Assembly: GCA_040954595.2 (NCBI GenBank) | Contig: CM082593.2 | Location: 124,001 to 188,000 of the forward strand | Source: Balanoglossus misakiensis | Lineage: Eukaryota; Hemichordata | Length of the DNA: 64,000 nucleotides | Direction: 5' to 3' | In this document: positions 13,301-24,718 of the stretch, one piece after another | Numbering within the stretch: the first letter of the stretch is position 1 | Layout of the letters: each line of letters starts with the position of its first letter | Notes under the pieces: model-generated | The model's input: only the letters and a program-made list of their open reading frames with translations | The model's database searches: none | What the model was told of the DNA's origin: nothing | Translations under genes and position numbers: made by a program

Positions 13301-16300
13301 AAACACCCCCAGCCATGGTATACCACTCGATTTTGACCAGTTCACGACATATACGCACGAGCGATAGCGAGTGCGTATATGGAGTTGAACTGGTCAAAAT
13401 CGAGTGGTATACCATGGCTGGGGTGTTTTATTGCTATTATATTATGCCAGTATATTGAAACTTTGCATAAAACATTTTTAAAAGGCATTTTCTTTGACTA
13501 TGATATATGACTGTGGTATATGGCTAATATATCACGGTCACGTGTCATGTCTCGACCAATCAAATAGCGTGATTTACACCATCAATATACTGGTATAATA
13601 TAATACATAAACAATACATAATATCAATAAGCCAGTTTCATTTTTATAGAATATAAAACATGTTAAATGAAAAGACTGAAACTTCACATATCAATATTTG
13701 TTTTCAAATGTCAAACTTACACATGCAATATTTTAATGATAAAAAATTAACACTATGAAAACTTGTATCAAAATTGTGTATTGAGGCCATGTATTGCAAT
13801 CAAGATAATAGTCAATTTCATCTTCTCTGAAGTAGCATGTGTGTCAATGAGAATTTATTGCATTACTACAGTCACATTAACTGTTTCAATCAATATCAAA
13901 GTAAAAATAGTGTGATCATCTTAAAATAGAAGGTAGTCACATAAATTTTCCATTAGAATTGCTGTTAGTATAAGTAACAGTGAAAATGACATGATATCTA
14001 AAATGAATTGTACATGCTACATATTAATCTTGCACGTCTAGCAAAAATAAATTAATGTAGGATCCATCTTTGAATTTTATAGTGAACAAAATATGTATAA
14101 CTCTCAGCAGGATAGAAATTTTCAAATTTAAAATGAATCAAGTGGGGATGTGAAAGGTATTTTTGCCTTGTGGTATTAGACAAAATTTCTATACAGTATG
14201 CCAGGTTACAGGCACTCTTCTGGGGCATTCTGGAGTTTTGTGATACTTAATGAGCAGACTCAAGGTCTTTGAGAGAGTGAGGCACGCACGGCTTGTAGAA
14301 ATGAGAACACATCAGATTTTGTGTTCTTTCTATGTACATGTACTGTAGCAGTCTGGATACATCATTTGGTTATAGGCTTTAATTATCCCCTTGATTGAAT
14401 CGTGAACAAGGCCCCAGATGTTGGTCAAACATTAAAGTTGTTTGGATATTTCACCTGATAGGCTCATTCATAATATGAATATGATATGAAGGTGTACATT
14501 CTGTCTATATAATCATATGTGCATGAAATCAGACTACATGTAGCAACATTCCTCTGGTACAGAAGGGAACAATTACAATCCATGCCATACATGTAATTTG
14601 TTCATTTCATGACATGTAAATTATTGTAAAATGTCACCTGGTTATAATCAATTGGTTTGAATTGAATTGAATAAAATATAATATAATATAAAAATGAACT
14701 GATTTGAATTGAAGAGAATATATGCGCAAAAATATCTTTACACTGAATGATTCATGTTGTCGACCACTGTTCAAAACAAGATGAACACATTTCTCATAGT
14801 TGACTTTTCAGTCACCCAATTTTTTGATACAGCTATTATAAGTAGTTAAATCAATTACGTCAAGGTAGTTTTGTGATTATATAACCACATGTATGGATAT
14901 CACAAGTTATTTGCTGAACAGTAGACTGTAATTAACTCACAAAATCTTCCCATTTTAATCTTAGTTGGGACAAAAATTATTAAAAATTTCATTGACACAT
15001 TTAAATATGTACTGCCTGTATGACAAACACAAAAATCAGTGCAGCTCAAGTGTTGCCATGGTAGCTGGCAGTTGTGAATTAATTAAATATCTGTGAAAGC
15101 AAAGACTGAACATTGATGATTAAAACATCTTACAGATAAAAAAATCATATTTTTCATGTTGTGCAACCTGAATCATTCAATGTAAAAATACAGCCACAAC
15201 AACGGTAATGCTACATTTTCATGGACTGGTTTATACAAGGCCATACAGTCATTATGTAAGAGAAATGTTTGCTTTAATTTTCTTTCAGTATTTTTTTATT
15301 TTTTCATTAATCCAAATTGGATGACTGGGAGTCAATTTCCATCCATACATGTACTAGATGTAGCTTATTTTACCAGAAGCAAAATTAATTTGCTCGATTG
15401 TTTGAAGTCAAGCTACAATTAAATATTTTAATACAGTCTGCTTGCACTTTAATCTGCATGACCACAGTCAAAGGTCAACCTACATGTATGATCAGGGTCG
15501 GTCAAGTCATGAGTACACTGTATGAGTACACTCCGCTCGTTGGATGTGCTTTTATAAGCAAAAATGAAAAGATATCTTACAAGTATCTTCTCTATTTAGG
15601 TCACATGCCTTCTGTGTACTCTTCCATAATTCATACCTTATACAGTAAATGTTAGCCTATGTTAATTTGATTGTTAGTTTGGGAAAACTCTTTTTTGAGT
15701 TAATAGATTTTACTCAATTCAATAATCCATTTCTCTCAACAAAAAGTATAAATTTTGTCTCATTTTGATTAACCACAATGGTTGTTGTGTTGTCGATTGG
15801 AGCTGTAGAAATCCCACTTAAAATAAAATATTAATTCAGCTTCATAGCAGGTGCTTATGAAAATGACACCATTATTAACCCAATTGTAAATAAGATTGCA
15901 CAAATTAAAAGCACATAAATCATTCATGTAAACGTAAGTTCACACTAATATATTCTCTGAATTTTTTATCAAATTGCATTTCACACAGAATATTGCCGAA
16001 TAAAAAAAATACACGATACAGAAATTTGTAGCTTGTGAATTGATTCTAGACAAAATGATCAAGTAACAATTTGTAAAAACATGTTGTTACTTTGCATCAA
16101 TTTGTACTATTAGACCATGAATGGACTGCATTGGGAAATTAAATAAATCCAAGCCTTTCCATGCTTCATTATACTTGTTCTAGCGTATATTACTCTGGTA
16201 AGATTAGGAACAGCTACACCATGATACATGTTGCTGTCTTGCTTTTAATTTTATTAGACAATCATTCATAGTCATTTACAATAAAATATATAAAATTGTG

Positions 16301-18981
16301 GATATAGTTTTGGCTCAAAATTACAAAAAGCAGACTGTGCTTACATCATTTTCAAAGCATGTTTGCTATCCAGACAAGCCATGCCTTTGAGTTAATCAGT
16401 AGTAGATCATAAAATGTAATTATCCTCAACATAAATTAGACTTTGAGGTAAAAAATACATTTGTATATTTGTTAGGTTTTTAAAAAATATTTTAAAGTCA
16501 TATTTTATGGTTGTGACTATCAAAGATGCAGGCAGTCAGATAACATATCTTATCTATTTCATGTTTCCTTTGTAACTTACATGGACATTCATAAAAAAGA
16601 AATGTTACCAAACATTGAAATGTACACACATGTCTCAGTATTAACATATTTGAGCCAAGTCACAATTTAGGTTGCAAATAGCTGTTAATACCCCCATTTA
16701 ATTTTCATCATAATGATTAATACAGCATGGGGTTTAGCACACTTGCCTATGGTCAAACTGATTTAATAATACATGTACCTAATTATTCAGTACTTTCATG
16801 TTGGAGTCAACAAGCCCATTCCGAAACCTGAAAATTCTTGATTTTTATTCAGTTTACCAATTAGCAAGATAATGTATTTTTTTTGGCAATAAACTATAAT
16901 GTATATCATTATCAGATTGACTTAATTTCATAACACCAAACAGATAAAATAAAAGAATAATTAAACTAAGGAAGATCATGTGGGCTTGTGGGAGTTTGAT
17001 ATTAATTGTCAGGAACGTCACATTGGCACAATGACAACCAAACAAATGTTTGACCCGCACACACATAAAATACCTGACTGAATTCAGAAATTTAAAATTA
17101 ACAACAGATAACTGTAACACGACAGGAACCAACAGAGGAATTTAAGATGGAAGCATTGGGCCAGGGGCTTATTACATTGTTATCTACAGTACAAAAATGA
17201 TATTCTAGAGCTGAACAATTTACATTTCCAAAGGTATCTCACTAGATGTGAATATTTTTTCTCTGCATACCATGGAAACGGCCCCTGCTATGATGTTCAC
17301 ATTGACTATTGGCATCAAATACTGTAATAATACTATGGCCACTATTGATAATTCACCAGTTTCCAAACAGACAACATACAATCATTAACATAATAAAAAA
17401 TTAACCATTGAGTCCTTTTCAAACTACATGTACAAGATAAATAATTATCATATTATGCATGATTCTTTATCATCTACATCACACTCTCATACACAGTAAA
17501 TAATATAATTACTAAAATTAGAAGAAATAGTAAAACTTTTAAAGGTTATCACAAAAATAGTATACTGAATATTTAAATTTCAAAAATCACACTTCTTTAA
17601 TGTTTAGTATTAAAATTGTACACCCTAATCAAAATGTACAGGATTGGTTGGCAGCCGGTTACACTTAACATTTCTAATTATTTTTTTATCATATGGATGG
17701 ATTTTGCTATATTTGACGTTGTTAAAATGTTCATTATTTACTTGCCAATAAAATATTTCACTCATTCTGTTTTCCCTGATACCAAACACTGACCTTGACC
17801 AAACCTACAGAAGCTGTTATCCATCTACATATTGTAAATACAATGAATGGTGGAGTCCTATTTTAAATGTTGTATGTGTACAAACTACATGACCATCCTT
17901 TTTGAAATATATCTTGTGAAAAGCCTTACATAACTAATTCAACAACAGCATTCTCTACCAGTAACCTTCCCAGTGTTAATCCCTGTCTATGCTAATTAAA
18001 AAAACCTGCTGTTATCATTTATTTACTGAGCGAATCCATTCTCGTCACCATGTACATGAATATACGAATACAGAATAATAACTGCACTATCTACATGTAC
18101 ATACACAGTTACACTTGTCTTTCTAATTTAAAGTGAAGTCAATCATTATGATAGACGATTTTTAGTGCAAACACAAGGACTGTACCAGAAACTGGTTAGA
18201 TACAAAAATATGACGTATTTTATATGATTTATTTTAGTGTTGAATATAATTATAAATTTGACATTTTCAAGTTAATTATAGCCCGTGGATGACAGCTATA
18301 TCCCAACCATATCTCTGGACGATTTCCGTATTATTTTTTTATCAAAAAAGGAGAGATATTCTCCCAATTACCATTAAAATATTCATTTAGATGCTAAGTA
18401 TACAAAAGGATCTGTGTAGGGTAAAACATCAATCGACTGGTGATCTATAATAGCAGCGTCGCGCGCAATATGGCAGCAAAAAGAGTTCAGAGAAAATACA
18501 CAGCTTGCATGCCTGGGAAATAAAATAAAAATTCTAATCAACTGTTTCACTGAAAACTAACAGTAGAACAAGCCAGGATATTACGAGCCGTTTGAAAATG
18601 TATAACACGTCAGAAATGTTACAAGGAATGTTGCAACTGTCTTACCAGGATCCTGCCACTGATGGTTTGTGCGGAAATCAGGCTGGCGGCCCAGTCCTTG
18701 ATAGATGTCATCCATCCTACTTCACTTTCTGAATTTTTGAAGATGGCACTAGAACTCCCGGTCCCTTTTGAGTTCCCCTGTAACGCACTAGGAGCTGCTT
18801 CAACCTTACTTCTTCGGAAGCACACGTATGTAAAGAGTCTGAACAACAAAATCAGCAATAGTCCACCGAAAAATGTTATCAAGCTTGAACTCAGAAAAAT
18901 ATACCATTTTCTTTCCAAACACTCGGGGTATCCACATTCTGTGGCTTGACACTCCGCTGGAGTGAGGTTGGCATATGACAT
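1331..18981 (-). CDS. KCNMA1: BK-type calcium- and voltage-activated potassium channel alpha subunit (slowpoke/KCNMA1), 5' part, 15 exons
   Basis: Pore-forming subunit of the large-conductance K+ channel of the plasma membrane. Exons read: 18646-18981, 10659-10720, 9515-9608, 9121-9232, 8606-8757, 8177-8347, 7798-7889, 7397-7507, 7062-7167, 6641-6793, 6216-6371, 5428-5466 (weak), 4476-4862, 1863-1972, 1331-1399; phases match throughout, giving about 716 residues. In order: short N-terminus with an NLT sequon, S0, the S0-S1 linker ([10 protein letters not shown]), S1, S2-S3 ([13 protein letters not shown]), S4 (LRFLRALRL), S5, the pore with filter TVGYGD, S6, then RCK1. RCK1 keeps RDDVNVE and NEMYTEYL, the contexts of the D367 and M513 calcium-site residues of mammalian BK. 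The RCK1-RCK2 linker, RCK2 and calcium bowl lie beyond the left edge. S4-S5 is more divergent than usual ([19 protein letters not shown]). Slo3 is less likely because the GYGD filter and RCK1 calcium-site contexts are kept. Confidence 0.95.
4476..5466 (-). other. Extra exons inserting about 142 residues into BK RCK1
   Basis: Between the exon ending [11 protein letters not shown] (6216-6371) and the exon starting [10 protein letters not shown] (1863-1972) lie one clear and one likely extra exon. In vertebrate BK the corresponding stretch is a few residues between MRS and DTWQ. The large exon (4476-4862, 129 codons, phase 0 at both ends, acceptor CAG, donor GTAAGC) encodes an acidic start, a Ser/Thr-rich centre and a Lys/Arg-rich charged end. 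The small exon (5428-5466, 13 codons, phase 0) has a pyrimidine-rich acceptor but a weak donor GTTTGT. If the large exon were not spliced at GTAAGC, its frame would run to a stop at 4428, truncating the channel in RCK1. It could therefore be a constitutive insert, an alternative cassette or a truncating end. The splice reading is from sequence; the effect on gating is unknown. Confidence 0.6.
9946..10020. mobile_element. Tiny piggyBac-like MITE with TTAA ends
   Basis: A 75-bp unit in a BK intron. It begins TTAACCCTTTCACC (9946-9959) and ends with the exact reverse complement GGTGAAAGGGTTAA (10007-10020). Terminal TTAA next to CCC-starting inverted repeats is the hallmark of piggyBac-type insertion. 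There is no coding capacity, so it would be a non-autonomous or internally deleted copy. Confidence 0.6.
13295..13434. repeat. Long near-perfect foldback (64-bp arms)
   Basis: The left arm 13295-13358 and right arm 13371-13434 are reverse complements with about four differences, around a 12-base loop GAGCGATAGCGA. The arms begin and end GCAATAAAACACC / GGGTGTTTTATTGC. The right arm directly abuts the 13436-13604 element. Foldbacks of this form are typical of non-autonomous DNA transposons. Confidence 0.85.
13436..13604. mobile_element. Short inverted-repeat element (MITE-like)
   Basis: 23-bp terminal inverted repeats at 13436-13458 and 13582-13604 differ at one base. The 169-bp unit has no coding potential and contains CACGTG and CCAATCA motifs. 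It touches the foldback at 13295-13434, so both may be parts of one composite insertion. Confidence 0.7.
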
Positions 18982-20243
18982 TTTGTCACAATTTGTAAAT
19001 TTTAACAGTCGACCGCCGTAGTCTTGTCTAGCCCTATCCTAGTCGCCCCATTTTACACACTTTTTGTCGTTCGTCCAGCCTTGGTCGGTCGGGCTTGCTT
19101 GGTTGTGTGTCCGTTGCTGATATCAACATGAATATTAATGTAGTAGTGTATGCTAATTAGATGATTGATGGCGACAGGTTCATTTGAGGTTGCGTTAGGG
19201 GATTTCTTGAAATGTGCGCTTCATATTAACTACCCGAAATTAACGCTATTAGCACGCATATCTTAGCATGATCTGTTTATGAAAAATGCAAAAGTCTTTG
19301 GTTATCATCTGTCCGTCGATCTGGTCGTTCAAATGGAAGAAAATACATCCGTAGAGGGCGCCTTGGATGATATGAGCCACATAAGGTCATTTGACATGAC
19401 CTGGTTGTGGTCATGAGAAGCTGCTGTCATGGTAACACAAGTTATGTTTTAGGGTGCTCATAAAATAACCAGATATGAACTGTCAACAATTTTCTACGGT
19501 ATAAACTTATTCATTTCCTGATATTCATTACAGTTGAACCTTCTAAAAATGTTCACAGTGAAAATTTCAGAGTTTTAGTTTTGCATAATGATCATCTTCA
19601 GTTTTGGGCAGTCTAGGATGTAATAGAAATCTGTATTTTCAAGCCGTGGATGATTGCCATAATTAGCCTTATAAATTCAGAGCTCCTACATCAAATTTGA
19701 TGAAAGTTGCTGGATAAATTGTTTTTACATGAAAGATGCCACTATTCAGTTCAACTGCAAAGTTACATTTCTAAAAATTATCACAGTTGATAAAACTTTC
19801 TACTACGTTTGCTTGCCAGAGTCTAACAGAAGTATAATATTCTCAGCTTTTATCATTGACAATAAACTTCAAATTGGTAATAAATATTTTTAAAATTGCC
19901 ATACAACTTACTGCACTGAATATCATTGACATAACAGAGATCTACCCGTACTATGTATTTAACCAATGACACAGGTTAGCTGCACATTTTCAATGATTTT
20001 TGAAAAACCGTAATTGCTATTTTTTGCCATTATTGCTATAAATGTGAATAAACAAGAAAACTATTAATATTTGATGTGGTTGATAGCGTCCCGACTGACG
20101 CAACTGTTTCAGGCTGTACGTAGTCTGCGGTACATATCGCCCTCTGGAGTGCATCTGAGGACAAAGGGTAACAGGTCATTAAACGTGCAACCAACCAGAA
20201 ATAAACAAGTTTCCCCAAACGTATTTCCGGGTTTACAGGTGCA
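18982..20243. other. Divergent intergenic region between the BK and PLA2G12 genes
   Basis: This 1.26-kb spacer lies between the start codon of the minus-strand BK gene and that of the plus-strand phospholipase gene. It must contain the first-exon promoter of each, unless untranslated exons lie elsewhere. No clear TATA box, operator or further coding exon was seen. Confidence 0.6.
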
Positions 20244-21988
20244 ATGACGAGGTCTGTTGTCGATTTCTTCCTCTTATTTCTCAGCATTTCATCAGTTTTT
20301 GGAGGCCAAAGTGGACCCGGGACCGATTACTTAAAGCAAGCTGCCGGGGGAATAATGGCCGGTCTTGAGAAGTTGGAAGGAATGCTCGATGCGTTTCAGA
20401 GCGTAACAACAAAGTGTGTTTACAAATGTCCAAACGGTAATTACTAGATGATCTAAGTTCGTTACCAGCCACTTTCATTATTTTTTTAACATGAAGTATT
20501 ATCTAAAGACAAGCAAGAAGGATTTGCGATGCATGCCAACCGAATGACAGAATTTCAAGTCCGTTTCCATGGAATCTGCGAAAGGGCTTGCAAGTTGCAG
20601 TCCTGACCTGTGTTACCCGGGAAAAACAGGTCCAATGGGCATGGATTCAATACATATTATATATTCATGAAAGCTATAGGTCAGGTGCACCCATCCACCA
20701 GAGTTTGCAGTGCAGGTTTTTTATCATTTCCATTAATTTCCCATAGAAATTAGTTAATTTTTTTTAAATGTACCGTAATATCGGTTAAGCGCCCCCTATC
20801 GGGCAAACGCCCGAAAGAATTTGTGACACATTATGTTGTTAGGTACGGTATGCCCACAACTCAATCTAGAAACACAACTGTTTTTGTTTTCTCCTAAAAA
20901 CACCTATTTCTAATTTCTCAGGAGCCATGCCCACCAGAAATCCTGATCACATTCCAAGCTACAATGGTTGTGGTGCTATGGGATTGGAAGTAAGTTACAC
21001 ATAATTGTGCGAACTGTTTCACTGAAATACTGGTATTTGCTGTATTTTTTCACTTTGTAGAAGAATAAAATCATTTTTGGATTTGACATATTCAACCCAG
21101 GAATCTTGAATAGTCTTTTTCCTTTAAATCTGCAACTTTATTTACACATTGTACAATAAGAATTTGATATGTACTGGAAGGCAATACTGGTACATTTGTC
21201 ACAGAGAAAATACACCCTTTATTGTTCAGAGTATTCATTTTCTGATTTTCTAGCTTGTTTCAGATGGCCTTCCAGAAATGACAAAATGTTGCAATAAACA
21301 TGATATCTGTTATGACACATGCGGTGCCAAAAGAAACAAATGTGATGATGATTTCAACAAATGTTTGCAAAAGATGTGTAAGAAATACAAAGACAAGAAA
21401 AATATGACAAAAAGACAAAATGAAGGTAAGTCTCATACTTTTGATATGGTTATCTTTCAAAAACCTTTTCTCTTCCACATTACTGGCCAGTGGGTATGGG
21501 GCCAAAGGCACTGCTGAATGTGGACTGATCTTAACTCCAATAAGTGAAATAATTCTTGCACGATTCGTGACAGATTTTGATTGAATTGTTATGTTTTTTT
21601 TAACAAAACAATCCGTGATAAACTTCAAAGATAAAAAAATTACAGAAACAATGTATAATATGGCCTAAAAATTACAGCATTTAGAAGAATAGGAATGTAT
21701 CATGGTAAGAACACAAAATTTCCATCATCAGAACATAAATCCATAATTAAAATTAATACTACCTGCAGAAAATGTATTTTTCAAAAATGGTTAATGCTAT
21801 AATATGTGCAAATGTAAAATTGAAGCTGAATGTGTTCTATGTTTATTAACATATTTTTCTTCTCAATTTTCACAGGATGTAAAAATATAGCAGACTTGAT
21901 GTCAGCTGGTACAATGGGTCTTGGCTGTAAGGCCTACCTTGATGCACAAGAACAAGCATGTATTTGTAGAAAGAAAGATGAATTTTGA
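20244..21988 (+). CDS. PLA2G12: Group XII secreted phospholipase A2 (PLA2G12-like), 4 exons
   Basis: Secreted calcium-dependent enzyme family that hydrolyses the sn-2 ester of phospholipids. Exons 20244-20436, 20922-20989, 21254-21425 and 21876-21988 join in phase to 181 residues, close to human PLA2G12A. A hydrophobic signal peptide covers about residues 1-20. The group XII calcium-loop region (YNGCGAMGLE) is in exon 2. Exon 3 carries the catalytic motif CCNKHDICYDTC with the His103-Asp104 dyad. Exon 4 carries the C-terminal cysteine set (GLGCKAY, ACICRKK). The intact HD pair argues for an active XIIA-type enzyme rather than vertebrate XIIB, which has lost the dyad. The first ATG was chosen because it opens directly into the signal peptide. 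It is divergent from the BK gene and convergent with the cadherin gene. Confidence 0.93.
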
Positions 21989-22513
21989 CAAATATTTAAC
22001 ATTATTACAATAATTTCAATTTCAGTACATTCATTGTTACATTCTCCCATGCAATCCTCTTGCCTTACCTGACTGATACAAAAACTATCAGAAGTTGCAG
22101 TTGCCATCCATTGGAGACCCCACTTTTTCCCTGAAATGTGATCATACTGACATTAAATGGCAAGAAAATGATTAAACTTTGTGAATTGTACATTTTGAAA
22201 GTAAAAGGAGTTTGTTTTCAATGTTCTGTCCCTGCGTTAATGGCATACTTTGAAGTTGATACCGACAGCAATTAATGGGCAGAACTATGGTTTTAGAACC
22301 AAAATTCAACTTGTGCATGTACATGTACATGCATAAATGACAACCATTCTGGTGGTAAACATGTTGCTATTAAAACAAGGCTGATCTTTCTTTATTTTTT
22401 TGTCAAGTGATATTTCAACTGAGGCTTACCAGCCTGTTTTGCCACCATTGTGCTGAAGAGATAATTTTGACAGACTTATTGATATTTCTCACGATGTGAC
22501 ATTGTAATCTTTC

Positions 22514-22519
22514 AATAAA
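22514..22519 (+). promoter_or_regulatory. Poly(A) signal of the phospholipase gene
   Basis: AATAAA about 525 bp after the stop codon on the coding strand. The next GT-rich stretch is compatible with cleavage shortly after. Confidence 0.6.
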
Positions 22520-22947
22520 GAATACTTCTGAAAAGAATAAGACTTTGTCTAGAATTACTTTTATGTCCAACTGAATTGTGGTCTGCTGGACCCTTATGGA
22601 TTGGATTTAGAGCTAAAACTTTCTTGTACTTCTGAACATCTCAATGGTAAACAACACTGCAACCCCCTAAATAAATACTGCGTACTTCAATGGATAGATA
22701 TATGCTTTGATTATTTAAAAAATATGATCAGCATTGATTAGCATTCCTTTAATGACATCTCTCTCATTATGTAATTTTGTATACAATGCCTTTAAACTTA
22801 GAGAATCTGTCTTTAAAATATCTTGAATCATCATTGATAATAATCTATCTACAAGTCTGAACCTTTGTAATCTGAATACATACCTGGTATTTCCACACAT
22901 TTGCTGCTTGTTGTCTTTTGTATCATTTGATTGTATATTATTTATAT

Positions 22948-22953
22948 TTTATT
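22948..22953 (-). promoter_or_regulatory. Poly(A) signal of the cadherin gene
   Basis: AATAAA on the minus strand, about 210 bp downstream of the cadherin stop at 23161-23163. With the plus-strand signal at 22514 it leaves about 430 bp between two convergent 3' ends. Confidence 0.55.
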
Positions 22954-23160
22954 TCATTTCTCTGTATGATTATCCGATTATGCCCCCTTGCTTAAGGGCT
23001 GGCGGCCTTGAAAAGCAATAAATGTGCACTGTTGCGGGTGCACCTGAATTTTAAACACATCTTAATGACATCAAAGTTAATGTGATCAATCACTGTTGCG
23101 CTGGACACAAAAACATGCAAGTATATCATATTTCGTGTAGATGGGAATTCCTTTTGGACA

Positions 23161-24718
23161 CTAAAACCAGGTATAAGCGGTTTTTGCTTCATGCTCATAC
23201 ATAGTTGGCGTCTCATCAAAAGTGACTACTTTCTTTTCTCTTGCATCATCTTCATTGACTTCAACATCATCTGCTGTTGCTAAGTTTGGGTTGATATGAT
23301 CATCAATTTGACCACCAAATGATTTCTTTCCCTCTTTTGATCGTAACTTTGGGCTATTCTCAGTTAATATCTTAGCTTTTACTGAATGGTCAACACTGGC
23401 TACTGGGCTTGTATGCACCATTTCTTGGCCACCATGATGACTATGTGAAGATATGATCCCATCACCTGCCTTTGGCTGATATTCTACCTTTCCTGCTTTG
23501 TTTCTTCCAAGTTCAAGGACAACCACATCAAAACTGCTTGGTGGTAAAGATGCCTTTTGTGACTCTACTGGTTTCATTGGAATGGACTCCACCTTCTTCA
23601 GATTTCTGCTGACATCATTTTCACCACTGTCGCCATCATAAGTTGGATTGCCATTTGTGACAGACACGCTGATGGAACCTGCATCCACTGCAAATGGATC
23701 AAAGGCTGGGTTGTCTATGGCGAATGGTTCAACACTCTGCAAAGCCTCAAATCTGTCTGCATATGACCAATCATCACCCAGATCAGATGTGTCTTGGAAT
23801 AAATTCATGGACAGTTCCTAAAAATAAAATGGGTTGATTGCATGAATCAGAGAGTTATCAGTCTAAATTATCCAGATGAACTACTAATATATCTGTAGGT
23901 TTTGATGGGAGAGGGTTTTGTGGTTGCCAAGAGTCTAAATCGTCCTGATGTACTTTTACCAAAGAATTGAAGTCAAGAGAGTTGAGGAATGAATACATTT
24001 TATCAAACAAACTGACGTATGCTACATAATGGCTAACTTTGATCTCTTTAATACATACCTGCTCCTCATAAATAATTTTACGAGTGAATGTGGTTTGTTC
24101 TGACTGTGGGTCAAGTGGGGATATCCAATTATCAACCATGGCGTCGTCATTCACTTTATCATCACTGTGAATTCAAGCAAAGCATCACATTGAAGTCATT
24201 TGTCTCGATCAAAGGAACCAAATTACATTGATAAAATGTAAAATCTCAGGACTTTTCTCTTCCTGATATTTACTTGTCACAAATGCTATTTTTTGTATTC
24301 AAAAAGGTTCAAGATCAATTTTAAATGGTTGCATAGAGTTTTACCCAAGTTTCTAAAACACTTTACGATACGTACAGTCAGACGTATATCATTGACAGCA
24401 GAATCAATAACATCGCCAACCAAATATTACTCATTTATGTGCTTTATAGAAAGGAAGATACCCGGTACGTTATGTTTCCAGAAAGAAGAACAAGAAATTG
24501 CATTTGACACACAAAGAAAAAAAAAACATTGAAAAAGATAACCAAATTGAAATAGTAATTTCTCCGCGAGGTTTACACATGCAAGTATTGTTCTAATAAA
24601 GAATAGTGGATATAAAAATACTACTCACTTAAGTGACAAGTAAGGGTTTTCGATAGATGACATTCTCGTAATTCTGTCCCAGTATTCCTTTTGCTCAAAT
24701 AACTTCCTCTCACTCAAT
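23161..24718 (-). other. Cadherin block 5: cytoplasmic tail with docking-type motifs
   Basis: Exons 24629-24718, 24059-24164 and 23161-23817, the last holding the stop TAG (residues about 3115-3398). Visible short motifs: NPYL after the first tail helix, NPAF (3216-3219) and NPTY (3237-3240) of NPxF/NPxY type, KVVTF (3376-3380) fitting the RVxF consensus for protein phosphatase 1 binding, and the C-terminal four residues YTWF fitting a class I PDZ ligand (Thr at -2, hydrophobic end). CDH23 and PCDH15 also use C-terminal PDZ ligands to bind harmonin-type scaffolds. The rest is acidic, Ser-rich and probably disordered. The motifs are seen; partners are inference. Confidence 0.7.

Larger units (their letters stand above)
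10721..18645. other. Large first intron of the BK gene
   Basis: About 7.9 kb between the S0 exon and the S1 exon. The only structured features seen are the foldback and MITE at 13295-13604. The remainder is AT-rich unique-looking sequence; open frames inside it are short and show no family motif. Confidence 0.8.

Noticed and set aside
18662-18949. 95-codon plus-strand frame
   Set aside because: It is antisense to the first BK exon, which is clearly coding on the minus strand.
24293-24532. 79-codon plus-strand frame
   Set aside because: It lies in a cadherin intron, with AT-rich composition and no motif.
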